NCBI GenBank assembly: GCA_963969495.1
Contig: OZ018326.1
Location: 156,056,900-156,120,899, forward strand
Source of the DNA: Ceratothoa steindachneri
Lineage: Eukaryota; Arthropoda; Malacostraca; Isopoda; Cymothoidae
Length of the DNA: 64,000 nucleotides
Direction: 5' to 3'
The notes beneath the pieces were generated by a model. That model saw only the letters and a list, made by a program, of their open reading frames with translations. It did not search any database and was not told the origin of the DNA. Positions within the stretch are counted from its first letter, which is position 1. Each line of letters opens with the position of its first letter. Below, piece by piece: positions 9,151 to 19,049 of this stretch. The position numbers and the translations under genes were made by a program.

Positions 9151-12100
9151 GCCTGGAAGGCATATTCCTTCAATGGAATTGCCGTGGACTCCGGGCCAAC
9201 TGGGAGGAGCTGCGGAGGCTCGTCTCGTCCCGTTGCCCGTTAGCTATTTTTTTGCAGGAGACCATGCTAGGCGCGTGCCTTGTGACTGCCCTCCCGGGGT
9301 ATAAGGGTCTTGCGACCCCACCACCGCGGTATGGCCGGGCTGGGGGATGCGCGGTTTACACCCGGCATGATGTCTCCATTCTTCCTTTCTCTTTAGATAC
9401 CTCCTTTCAGGCAGTGGCTGTGCAGCTGCACCTGGATAGGAGGTATACTATCATTTCTGCGTACATTCCACCGTCAGCTGACTTCGACGCGGGGGACTTC
9501 CGCTGCGTCGTGGCACGGTTGCCGAGGCCTTATCACTTGCTTGGAGATCTGAACGGCAGGCATCCTCTCTGGGGAGATTACTCCATAAATCTCAGGGGAC
9601 AAGTCCTTGCCGATCTGATTGAAGTGCGTGAGATGGGTGTCCTAAACGTGGATGAGTTTACGCATCACTGTCCAAGAACCGCTTCATTTTCTTGCCTTGA
9701 CCTATCTTTGTGCTCTTCGGATGCACAGCCTGATTTTGATTGGGGGGTGGTCGATGACCTCCATGGTAGTGATCACTTTCCCATTCAAATATCATTTTCA
9801 GGGCAACTGCCGCCTGAGAGACCACCTCGGTGGTGCTTGGCGCGGGCGCGGTGGCCTGCATTTCAGGAAATGACTGAATTCTCTATCTCAGTCAAGGAGT
9901 TGAGGTCGGTAGATGAGGCCGTTGAGTTCTTCTCCGGCAACCTCATCGCCGTGGGCCTGACTACTATTCCTAGGACGTCTGGCCGTTTTGCACGCCGACC
10001 ACTCCCATGGTGGTCGGCCGAGTGTGAGACGGCCCTCAAACAGAAGCGTTATGCCTACATGCGCTATAAGCGCCGCCCGAACGATTTCACTGTCGCTGAA
10101 TTTCTTCGGGCTAGGGCTAGGTTCCGGTATATTTCGAAGCACGCCTGCCGCTCTTCTTGGCAGGCATACGTGTCTTCACTTAACGGGAAGACCCCTTTAG
10201 CTGAGGTGTGGAAGCGAGTCAAAAGGATTCGGGGCAAGTTCTCGCAGGACCCCCCTCCCGTTCTCCAGGAGAATGGGACCGCAATCTCGGACCCCGCGTC
10301 CGTGGCGGAATCCTTAGCGACCGCTTTTTCCGCATTCTCTAGCCGTGATGCTGCTCCGCCAGCATTCAATGCACGTCGTAATGTCGCGGAAGGCCGCCGG
10401 CTGGACTTTACCTCCAGAGGCGGAGAACCCTTCAACGACAAGTTTACTGAGTGAGTTGCGTTCCGCTCTCGCTTCGTGCGCGGACACCGCCCATGGTCCG
10501 GACGATGTCCCGTACGCCATGCTTCGACACCTGGGTGAGCGAGGCATGGCCTTTCTGTTAGATTTGTTCAACAGGATCTGGGTGGAAGGTCTTCTCCCAG
10601 ACTCCTGGCGAATCGCTACTGTGCTCGCCTTTCGCAAGCCGAGAAGAGATCACTCTACTCCGACCGGTTTCCGCTCAATCTCTCTAACCTCTTGCGTGTG
10701 CAAGTTGATGGAGAAATTGGTAAATGTTAGATTAGCCTTTTTCCTGGACAGCGGAGGCCATCTGTCTTCTGCACAGTGCGGCTTCCGTAAGTTCCACTCC
10801 ACGTCGGATGCTCTGCTCCGACTGGAAAATGCCGTCTGCGAGGCTTTACTTTGTATAGAGCACTACGCCATGGTGTTTTTCGATCTGGAGAAGGCCTATG
10901 ATACCGCATGGCGATACGGTATCATGGAGACTCTCCACACGATGGGGGCGAGGGGACGCCTCCCAATGTTTATATCTGAATTTTTGCGAGATCGTCGATT
11001 CCGCGTACGGGTGGGGGGGAGCCCTTTCCGGCCCAAAGGAGCAGGAAGAGGGTGTCCCGCAGGAAAGTGTCCTCAGTGTCACACTCTTTGCCCTGAGCAT
11101 CAACGGCATCACCTCGGTGCTGCCGGAAGATGTTCTCGCTACGCTCTACGTGGACGACCTTTCGATCTCTTTTAGCGCGGCCCAGATGCCAACTCTGGAG
11201 CGTCGACTCCAACAGGCATTGAACCGCGTCTCTCGTTATGCCGAAGAGCACAGGTTTCCGTTTTCTTTGGCCAAGACCAAGGTGGTGCACTTCTGCCGCC
11301 ATCCACGGCTTCACCCCGACCCAGAATTGTTTCTTAATGGGGTGCGCCTGGATGTGGTTGAGTCGCACCGCTTCCTTGGTCTTGTATTCGACCGACGCCT
11401 CACCTGGGAGGCTCATATTCGCAGCCTTAGGGTCTCTTGTACCCGCGCCATGGACATTCTCCGTTCCGTGACGTTCAGCGCTTGGGGCGCTGATAAGGCT
11501 ACTGCCTTTCTTTTTTATCGATCCTTTGTTCGCTCGAAGCTCGACTACGGATGCGAGTTTTATGCATCCGCAGCCGAGCGTTTATTGCGGAAGGTGGATT
11601 CGATCCACCATACCGGCCTTCGCCTTGCGACCGGTGCCTTCCGCACTTCCCCCATTGAGAGCCTGTTGGTCACTGCTGGGGAGATGCCGCTCGCTCTGCG
11701 CCGCGTGCAGTGCATCACTCGCCTGTACGCGCGAGCCCGGCGCCTCCCTCAGTCGCCAACAGCTCTCACTGCATCCGCAGCTGATCTCGATGGTGCCTAT
11801 GCCGCCGAGAGACGCCAGTCATACCCTAAGCCCTTTCGGTTTAGGGCCAGGAAACTCCTTCGAGAGGTAGATATAGCTCTCGGGCCGGTGGCGCCCCTGG
11901 TTCTGCCCAGGACGCCACCCTGGAGGGTAGCACATTTGGCTATTTGTCGCCACGCCTCTGCTCCCAAAGCTTGTACTGCTCCGTGGTTATTGCGTTCGAC
12001 CTTTTTGGAGCACACATCGTGTCACTCTGGTACCGTGCCAGTGTATACGGATGGCTCCAAGTCCCAAGAGGGGGTTGGCTTCCACGCCGTATCCCCTCTG

Positions 12101-12864
12101 TTGAAGTCAGCGGGGCTCTACCAGGCGCTGCGTCTGTCTTCACGGCCGAGCTGGTGGCAATACACCACTCGGTACGGGAGATTACGCGACGTGCCCGGTT
12201 CGGAGACCGGATTGTGATCTATAGCGACTCACAAAGCACCCTGAGTGCTCTCGGGGCATTGGAATCTCCGCATCCCCTGGTTCGCGAAATCCGTGACGCC
12301 ACGGTTTTGGCGAGCCGGGCAGATGTCGAGATTATCTTTTGCTGGGTTCCTGGACATGTAGGAATTGCGGGGAATGAGGGCGCCAAAGAGTCCGCGAGGA
12401 CTCTGCGACCGGACCAGCGTTTCGCTCTTCCTCACACTGACTACATGGCAGGAATACGGGCAGCTCTTCGGACTGCTTGGCAAAGAAGATGGGAGATGGT
12501 CGAAGGGAACTTAAAGTTGCGTGCCATTGCGCCGCGACTGTTCCCATGGACCTATTCCCCAATGCCGCGGCGGCTTCAGGTTGCTTTTTGTCTTCTCCGA
12601 ATCGGCCACACTCGTGTGACGCATCGATATTTGATGGAGCGATCGCCTGCGCCCTATTGCAACGACTGCGTCGTCCCCCAGACTGTTCGGCACATTCTTG
12701 TCGAATGTCCCAGTCTGGGTGATCTTCGCGCACGACACCTGTCCCGGTACCGGGATGGGCGGGGTCGCTACCGCCTGTCCCTTGTACTCGGGACGAGTGC
12801 GTGTACTTTGACTGGTGGACTTATTGACTTTTTGGGGGAGGCCGGCCTTCTCCCTTTCATTTAA
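9048..12864 (+). pseudogene. ORF2 of copy B: AP endonuclease, reverse transcriptase, RNase H, zinc motif; frameshifted
   Basis: Domains in order: endonuclease with LQWNCRG (about 9168), LQET (about 9255), LLGDLNGRHPLWGDY (about 9540-9580) and SDH (9768-9776); RT with FFDLEKAYD (about 10876-10902), PQES at 11057-11068 where copies A and J have PQGS, and YVDD (11147-11158); RNase H with VYTDGS (12041), AELVAI (about 12143), YSDSQS (about 12220) and WVPGHVGIAGNE (about 12340-12380); then a Cys-x2-Cys-x8-His-x4-Cys motif (about 12655-12710). The stop is TAA at 12862-12864. Frame breaks are at about 10451 (two bases lost), about 11027 (one G extra) and about 12095 (one T lost). The protein would nick DNA and copy the RNA at the nick. 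ORF2 overlaps the end of ORF1 in a different frame; its true start is uncertain. Confidence 0.9.
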
Positions 12865-12957
12865 CCCGGTTTAATTGTTGTTGTTTTTGTTATTGTTTTT
12901 GTTATTGCTTTGTTATTGTTATTTCTTATTATTGTTTCCTGTTCAATTTTTTAAAGT

Positions 12958-13012
12958 AGCCTAGAACTAGGCTGTTTGTTTACGGCAACTTATGCCTTAG
13001 TCGGCAGTCGCC
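12958..13012 (+). other. 3'-terminal double hairpin of copy B
   Basis: Hairpin 1 is AGCCTA...TAGGCT (12958-12973). Hairpin 2 has arms GGCAACT (from 12984) and AGTCGCC (to 13012) with an inner ATGCC/GGCA pairing. The same two elements occur just before the A tail in nearly every copy. In other LINEs such 3' stem-loops are recognised by the RT; that role here is inferred. Confidence 0.7.
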
Positions 13013-13047
13013 AGATAGCCCCTTAATTAAAAAAAACAACAAAAAAA

Positions 13048-13823
13048 CCCTGGTTCGCGATATCCATGACGCCACGGTTTTTGCGAGCCGGGCGGATGTC
13101 GAGATTATCTTCTGCTGGGTTCCTGGACATGTAGGAATTGCGAGGAATGAGGGCGCCAAAGAGTCCGCGAGGACTCTGCGACCGGACTAGCGTTTCGCTC
13201 TTCCTCACACCGACTACATGGCAGGAATACGGGCAGCTCTTCGGACTGCTTGGCAAAGAAGATGGGAGACGGTCGAAGGAAACTTAAAGTTGCGTGCCAT
13301 TGCGCCGCGACTGTTCCCATGGACCTATCCCCCAATGCCGCGACGGCTTCAGGTCGGTTTCTGTCGTCTCCGAATCGGGCACACTCGTGTGACGCATCGC
13401 TATTTGATGGAGCGCTCGCCAGAGCCTTATTGTGACCACTGCATCGTCCCCCAGATTGTTCGGCACATTCTTGTCGAATGTCCCTGTCTTTGTGATCTTC
13501 GCACACGATACATGTCCTGGTACCAGGATGGGTGGGGTCGCTACCACCTGTCCCTTGTACTTGGGACGGATTCATGCACACCGACCTGTGGACTTTTAGA
13601 CTTTTTGGAGGAGGCCAGCCTTCTTCCTATTTTTTAAAATAGTAATATTTCTTCAATTTGTTTGTTTTTCTTTTGCCTTTTGTTTGCATTTTTTGTTTTT
13701 CCTCTTTCTTTTCTTTTTTTTTTAAATCTGCCTTTAATGTAGCCTAGATTTAGGCTGGCTTGAGTGTGTTGACTTATGCCCTAGAAGGCACTCGCCAGAT
13801 GACATATAAATAAAAAAAAAAAA
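13048..13823 (+). mobile_element. I-like copy A, 3' part (end of ORF2, 3' UTR, A tail)
   Basis: It begins with the duplicated CCCTGGTTC (13048-13056) and continues the RNase H region interrupted at 6220. It carries an in-frame TAG at 13188-13190 that it shares only with copy C (192-194). The ORF2 stop is TAA at about 13635. The 3' UTR lacks the GC-rich module, as in copy B. Hairpin 1 is at 13741-13756 and hairpin 2 at about 13769-13796. The A tail ends at 13823, followed by the right TSD ATCCAAACTAA (13824-13834). Confidence 0.9.
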
Positions 13824-13834
13824 ATCCAAACTAA
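13824..13834. repeat. Right target-site duplication of I-like copy A
   Basis: ATCCAAACTAA matches 1574-1584 at 10 of 11 positions and follows the A tail directly. Confidence 0.85.
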
Positions 13835-14130
13835 CAACAGTTTTTCTATTTTATTTAGCACCTTAGATCTTTGTGCTTTGTTAACACAGTCATTCTCTTA
13901 GCAACATCAGCCACCTTTATTGCTTCTGTTTTTTAGAATCATGCAGATTGATTTCGCTATATCGTACTGCTTGGCGATGTCTGAAACGCGAATGCCATTC
14001 TCAACTGAGCATGAGGTTCCATGGATTTTGTGTAATGTGCATTCATGAACCAAGCTAAAATTTGTTCACAAAACTAGTTTATAAACCAATTTGTTCGTGA
14101 TGTGGGGCATTTGTCATCCAAGGTTCTACT
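13835..14130 (-). pseudogene. Tigger/pogo element, N-terminal HTH region and 5' terminal inverted repeat
   Basis: The minus strand encodes GIRVSDIAKQYDIAKS and then a LKN block, the N-terminal helix-turn-helix of Tigger-type transposases. It is followed by a degenerate KGG.ADVAK-like stretch with stops. Upstream (higher coordinates), the minus strand has AGTAGAACCTTGGATGAC and ACGAACAAAT, typical of Tigger terminal repeats, ending at 14130 next to a TA. Together with 862-1573 this forms one old element split by copy A. Confidence 0.75.
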
Positions 14131-14289
14131 TATATATATACACATTGGTACTCAGAAAAAATGCAGTGTTCATATAAATAGTAGTTAAGAAAGATTAGTT
14201 GGTTTCCTTCCTCTGGCTGTTACTCCAATCAATATACAGTTATACAAGAAGTAAATGGTTACCTAATTAATTACTAAAATACCTAAATT

Positions 14290-14640
14290 TATAAATTTTA
14301 CGAATGAAAGCATTTTGAACAATGAAAGTACATTATGTATTAATACTTTCGGGATGTCCTTTTAGCAGCTTTCAGAGCTGCAACTTCCCTATTCATAGAT
14401 TAATAAGCTCTTAGATTTTGATATTTCCAACCATTTTTGGCATATGGCATTCAGCAAGTCTAACAGAAAAAATGTTTTTTGAAGTGTTTTCTATAAAGTC
14501 TTATCCAGTATTATTGCCCATACATTTTCAGTTGGGTTCATGTCATTGGTCTGAATCATCCAAGGAAATCATTTGTTACTACTTTGTTCCTCTCATTCTT
14601 TGTCCTTTTGTCAGTATGGCAGGGCCCTATTTTCTATGAT
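14290..14640 (-). pseudogene. Tc1-like transposase, C-terminal fragment
   Basis: The minus strand reads NDMNPTENVWAII (about 14515-14555), the Tc1 block around the third catalytic residue (usually DLNPIENLW). An alpha-helical tail with CQKWLEI and a basic end near 14360 follow. Stops and frameshifts are frequent. No clear terminal repeat was found. Confidence 0.6.
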
Positions 14641-14860
14641 TGAACAACTTTTTTTTAAGTTGACTCTTTGAAAACACTGGTAATTTCTTTACTTTAAATT
14701 ACCTATTAGATTCCCACCTTGTTCATTATTTCAACCTACTTTAATTTCTACATAATCACCCTATCATTCATTCCATTAATCCATTTACCAAATTTGAACC
14801 TTTTATAAATTTTATGAAATTATCATTCTATTCTAGCCTGATCACCATGTAGTGTGTTCC

Positions 14861-15700
14861 ATGGGACTAGTCCTATCCATATATCTCCCCCATTGCATCA
14901 ATTGTCCTTTTCTGCCATCTCTGAATTGGACATATTCGAGCAGGGGTGTCATGCAAGCCAAAATTCTGCAGGAGCACAATTAACAAATAAAAAAAATTTA
15001 AGAGGCCTAAATTCACAGGTTAAATGCTAATTCATTAATAATGCCACATAATAAAGTCTCAAATGATTGCATATAATGATTGAAAGGATCAAGAGGAGTT
15101 TCTTCCCCACAGGCCATCCGTCTGCTAAACTCTGAACCATATTGTAAGACCACTATACTGAATATCTGGAGTGAAGAGACAATTGCACTATCCATGCACA
15201 TTTCAATGCACATTCCCTATCTCATCTTTATTTATTTATTTAATTTTTGCTTTGTATACCCACTGCTTTTCTTAAGGGTGCAGGCAAAAAAAAATACATT
15301 TCACTATGCATTGTACAAAGTAATTGTGTATGTCACAAATAAAATTCCTGAAATCCTTGAAATATAATTTAATATCATTTATTTTTAATATTTATAGTGT
15401 GTGTAATATTAAAAATAATAGTAATAAAAGAAAAAAATATGAGGGGGGCATGCGCTCCCTCAGTTTATATTGGCATCATGCTTATGTATTTGAGGGATGC
15501 AGCATCATTTATCAGATTCCTTTCCGGAATCTTTCTGCGATTTCTTTGTTCTCCAGACTGTCCGGCAATTTTTGTTTGAATGTCTTAGTCTGGGGGAGTT
15601 GTTTTGCATGGTACTCTTCCTGTACTGGGCTGAGTGAGGTTTCTATAATGGTCAAAAATGGTTTATTCACACTACTCTATCATAAGTCTCTCATTTAACC
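14861..15700 (+). mobile_element. Very old I-like retrotransposon fragment, split by a LINE 3' end
   Basis: Two diverged blocks match the end of ORF2: 14861-14955 (the CCATGGACCTATCCCCCAAT region) and about 15465-15660 (the zinc-motif region, CTCCAGACTGTCCGGCA). Between them is an unrelated LINE 3' end (about 15075-15350). No hairpins or tail remain. Divergence is much greater than in copies A and B, so the family has been active here over a long time. Confidence 0.6.
15075..15352 (+). mobile_element. CR1/Rex1-like LINE 3' end (fragment)
   Basis: A short ORF contains SSPQAIRLLNSEP, resembling the FFPxAIRLLNS block at the C-terminus of CR1/Rex-type LINE RTs. It is followed by a 3' segment ending in ACAAATAAAATTC, like the short AATAAA-type tail repeats of these families. 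Only about 280 bp are recognisable. Confidence 0.45.
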
Positions 15701-15714
15701 TATTCACTTTATCC

Positions 15715-15860
15715 TAGAAAAAGAGAAAAAAAAGTTACTCTTCAGTGAAAGTCAGGGTTTGACACTGCTCTGAGGCAGATTTCATCCTCTATCCTTCACT
15801 GAAACCTGAAACAAAAGGTGGGCATTAGAGTGGCCACATGTGAGTTGAGGTGAACAAAAA
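15715..15860. repeat. Dispersed repeat shared with 35615-35740
   Basis: Both places contain TTC(T/A)TC(G/A)GTGAAAG, a central GACA/GCT block, a CATCCTC run, and GAAACCTGAAA followed by AAAAGGTGGGCATTA. At 35.6 kb it lies at the 3' side of a minus-strand Gypsy fragment, so it may be part of that family's LTR. That is inference. Confidence 0.45.
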
Positions 15861-16270
15861 CAAACAAACAAACAAATGACAACCTAACACAACCTTGTCA
15901 TGCTCTTATTGTTTTTTTTATTGTAGCTCTTGTTGTTGGTATGTTTTTTCTGCTCTATTTTTTAAAATTCTTTTCAAGATATTTTTGGTGGGACCAAAAC
16001 TTCATTGGTAGCCACTTGCCAATAGCATAATAAAAAAATAAAATAAATAAAACACACAGCTTAGTACCTACTCAATGTACCACTGGTTAGGAAGTTCATC
16101 AAGGCACCTGGGCCAAGTGACCTGCTGCTCTATCAGGGGGGGTGGGGGCGCAATGTATTTATCATCAGAATTTTTTTCTGCTGAGGACTTATCAAAAATA
16201 TCATATTTAATTATGATTACCAATTTTTTTTTTTCAAAAGTAAAGAGTAAAGTTCTTAATTCTTTTTTAG
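15861..16270. other. Intergenic or intronic sequence up to the first CEP350 exon
   Basis: AT-rich sequence with (AAAC)n around 15857-15880. The last bases form a T-rich tract and TTTTTTAG acceptor at 16261-16270. No gene or element was recognised. Confidence 0.6.
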
Positions 16271-16753
16271 GACGACTGCCTCAAGTGAAATGGGAGGAGG
16301 TTTCAAATTCCTCACAAATTATACCATGTGCGAAAGAATTGCCAGCCGATATCTTGCCATCGCATGCAGTTGATGGTCAATTTACCCCTAACAGCATTTC
16401 CATGTGGGCAAGCGAAATAAAACAAGAGCTTATTGAGGAATCTCTATCTAATTTTCTTAGCTCAAATACATCTCATTGTGATAACATTCAAGATAAAGAA
16501 ACAGAGGAATCTCCTAGTCTTATTCACTCTGATGCAAAAAAATATGAATCAAAACCACAGAATTACAACTTAAACACTCCTTCAGAGATAGCAAAATCAA
16601 AACAAAACGAAGAAAGTGAAAGTCATAGCCCAAATCATGGCACACTGCATGAATTTGCACAGCATCAACCACAAACTGAAGCAGAATCAGCCCCAAAACA
16701 GCAAAGTGTGATGAAAAGAATCCATGCAGGGCGCATTGAACCATCATATAAAG
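16271..16753 (+). CDS. CEP350: CEP350 homologue, coding exon (first in window)
   Basis: Open over 483 bp, entered and left in phase 1 (acceptor TTTTTTAG/GA, donor AAG/GTATTG). It encodes a low-complexity acidic/Ser-rich segment (WASEIKQELIEESLSNFLSS and following) and ends with MKRIHAGRIEPSYKG. That end, with the start of the next exon (DP.RIWKQMDSVF), resembles the vertebrate CEP350 N-terminal block with an AYKGF...W pattern, as I recall it. The protein anchors microtubules at the centrosome and supports centriole stability. Upstream exons lie outside the window or were not recognised. Assignment rests mainly on exon 35027-35214 and the exon at 58909. Confidence 0.7.
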
Positions 16754-17344
16754 GTATTGTAGTTTAAGAACATCTTGCAATTGAATAAATGAGTAGGGGT
16801 GTTGACACAGCAAATAGATATGTAAGCATTCAAATAATGGTAAGAGTAAGTTTGGAAGATAAAAGAGTATATGAATAGAAAAGACATTAATTGATATAAT
16901 ACCAAAGGTTGCAGACCAAAACAACTTAAGATATTCAGTCAGGAATATTGCACTCTATGCAATTCATAGGAGAAGTAAGGAAGGTAAGGATGTCTTTGGA
17001 GGATCCTTGTCCAAATTAGTTTTAAACTAATTAGCTGGAAGAGCATTTCAAGATGAAATCTTATAATTGCAAATGTTTCTTACAATATTTACCTGATAAC
17101 ATTTTAATTTATGACCATTTTTTTTTTTGCATGCTGTGTTGAACATGTTCATATTGTCAGTAAATATTATCTTAGCCTTTCAAAATCTTGAAGATTTCTA
17201 TCAATTGCCCATGGAGGCATCCATCTTCAAGCAAGAGCAATTTCAATTCCTTCAGTCTGTCTTTATAGGGCTTTGTTTCCATCTCTGGATTGAGCTTTAT
17301 CACCCTTTGCTGTTTTCATTTCAATTTGGTTTATTTTAAAAATA
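16754..17344. other. CEP350 intron, no recognisable gene
   Basis: AT-rich sequence starting with the GTATTG donor. It contains only short chance ORFs; nothing recognisable until the minus-strand LINE fragment at 17345. Confidence 0.6.
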
Positions 17345-17608
17345 TATATCACTTAGAATTGCTGTGCTAGAATGGTTACACTGGAAAAGCTAGAGAGAAG
17401 AGAGGATTTCAAAGCACTGAGAGAGGGGGATGAGCACATTGCAGCAGGCCAAGCTTTTTGCATTCTCAGGGGGGGCAAATATAGAGAAAGCACAATCACC
17501 CATGCAGTATAGATGAATATAAGGAACAATTAGGGGAACAGAGCCAGGGTTCTGGGACACTGGGAGAGGGTAGCTAGCTAGGAAAGAGCTACAGCATTTA
17601 AGGTCTTA
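17345..17608 (-). mobile_element. L2/CR1-like LINE, RT C-terminus (left piece, split by mariner)
   Basis: On the minus strand it continues the RT thumb from 18796-19040: KTLNAVALS directly after the mariner, then WPAAMCSSPSLSALKSSLLS, like the AxxLWNSLP...SLSxFKxxLKTxLF ending of CR1/L2-type RTs. Stops are present. The mariner at 17609-18795 sits at a TA inside it. Confidence 0.55.
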
Positions 17609-18795
17609 CAGGGTCACCCCCCCAAAAATGGGCTTGCACACACTTTTTGTGATATATCCTTCATTCATTCATTCACTAATCACCCTTAATTTGTAGGATA
17701 TGACAGAAGCAATGCCTGTGAACACAACTAGATCTCAATGGGAGCTCCAGCAAAGAATACACTGTGTCAAACATTACTACAAGACAGGCTCATTCAAGAA
17801 AGTGCAGGACACTTTCGTGCATCAGTTCAAATGTGAAAAAGCCCCTTCCAAGAGCAGAATTCAGGACTGGGTGGTATATCCTGTGAGACTTGCAGGAGAG
17901 TGCTAGTAATGGATGTAAAAGCCTACCCATACAGAATACAGACAAAGCAGACCCTTACAGCCTCAGACAAGGAGCAGAGAAAGGCTATGGCAGTCAAGAT
18001 ACTGGAGAAGATTCAGGAGACTCCAACTTTCCTTAACCTCCTTTGGACCTTAGATGAAGCTTGCTTCCATCTTGAAGGAAAGGTAAACTCGAAGACATAT
18101 ATCTTCTGGGGGACCTTCAGACCAAATGAGGTAGCCACCAAGCCCCTACACTCCCCTAAGTGCACAGTATGGAGTGCAATCTCAGCCAGAGGCATCATTG
18201 AACCATTCTTCTTTGAGGAATCTGGAGCGACATTGACAGTTACCAAGGAGTGGTATGTTGAGGTCCTCAAAACCTTCAAGAGGGAGCTGCAGACCCTGTT
18301 CCCGTTGCTTATGGGCAAATTCTGGTTCCAGCAAGATGGAGCAAGCTCTCACACCTCAAACCTGTCCCGAGAACTTTGGTGGTCATGTGATCAATCTCAA
18401 GACTGATTTTGAGTGAGCACCTCACAGCCCAGACCTAAGCCCCCCCCAGATTTCTTTCTCTGGGTTTATCTTAAAGATAGTGTATGCAGGGAGACCCAGG
18501 ACCATCACAAAACTCATGGAAGCCATCAGGGAGGAGATCAGAGCCATTAGTCAGTCAGTTTGTATGGACATCATGGACAACTTTGTGCTGCACCTCAAGA
18601 AATACACAGAGCTAAATGGAGGTCATCTCGAACATGTGCTCTAGAATAAAGAGAAAAAGTCCAAAGACTCATGTTTTGATATGATTTTTTTAAACACAAT
18701 AAACTAGTTATCACCAAAGTTTCATTCAATCCTTGCAGAAAATTAAGAAATGAGGCCTATCAAAAATTTGGGCCCACTTTTGGGTGGTGACCCTG
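17609..18795 (+). mobile_element. IS630-Tc1-mariner element with degenerate transposase
   Basis: Terminal inverted repeats start CAGGGTCACC (17609) and end GGTGACCCTG (18795), flanked by TA on both sides, about 1.19 kb in all. Transposase ORFs at 17700-17906 (a DUF4817-like HTH with IHCVKHYYKTGSFKKVQ and SKSRIQDWV) and 17900-18406 (LDEACFHLEG with the first Asp, FWFQQDGASSHTSN with the second) are separated by a frame change at about 17900. The third catalytic block is degenerate after 18406. It has inserted into a minus-strand LINE. Confidence 0.8.
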
Positions 18796-19045
18796 TATAT
18801 GTGAGCAGAAGGATCTTATAGCTGATTCCATATCGAGTGGATAGCCAGTGCAGATTGTGAATCAAGGGAGTTGCATTGCGGATAAGAAATTTGGTTACAA
18901 AGTTTTGAACCAGTTGGAGAGGTGCAAAAAGTGGAAGCTTGTAATCCAGCAAGAAGGGAGTTAGAGTAGTCAAGGCAGGTGATGAAGGCATGAAAGGCAA
19001 AGTGTACCTGCCCCCATCTCTTACCTGATGGATGCCGTTCGCTGG
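18796..19045 (-). mobile_element. L2/CR1-like LINE, RT thumb region (right piece)
   Basis: The minus strand encodes LPLFAPLQLVQNFVTKFLI, then NLHWLSTRYGISYKILLLTY, a very typical RT C-terminal block (usually APLQRVQNAAARL...LHWLPVRxRIxYKI). The continuation after the mariner is at 17345-17608. Confidence 0.7.
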
Positions 19046-19049
19046 CCCA

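Larger units (their letters stand above)
6221..13047 (+). mobile_element. I-like non-LTR retrotransposon copy B, essentially full length
   Basis: This is the best copy in the window at about 6.83 kb: 5' structured terminus and UTR (6222-6721), ORF1 (6722-9150), overlapping ORF2 (9048-12864), a T-rich 3' UTR without the GC-rich module, two hairpins (12958-13012) and an A-rich tail (13026-13047). ORF1 with three CCHC knuckles, an AP-type endonuclease, RT with YVDD, and RNase H after the RT are the hallmarks of the I/Jockey-type group; I favour the I group because of the RNase H. It sits in copy A with a 9-bp TSD. ORF1 has at least two frameshifts, ORF2 has three, and RT motif B is PQES, so it cannot move itself. 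Confidence 0.9.

Noticed and set aside
12332..12733. Minus-strand ORFs within the RNase H and zinc region of I-like copies (also 109-585 and 13105-13581)
   Set aside because: The same minus-strand ORFs recur in every copy because the plus-strand ORF2 is conserved; they have no own family features.
16075..16270. Extension of the first CEP350 exon to the ATG at 16075
   Set aside because: The segment has low-complexity and T-rich sequence directly before a good TTTTTTAG acceptor at 16261-16270, and exon phase fits better from 16271.
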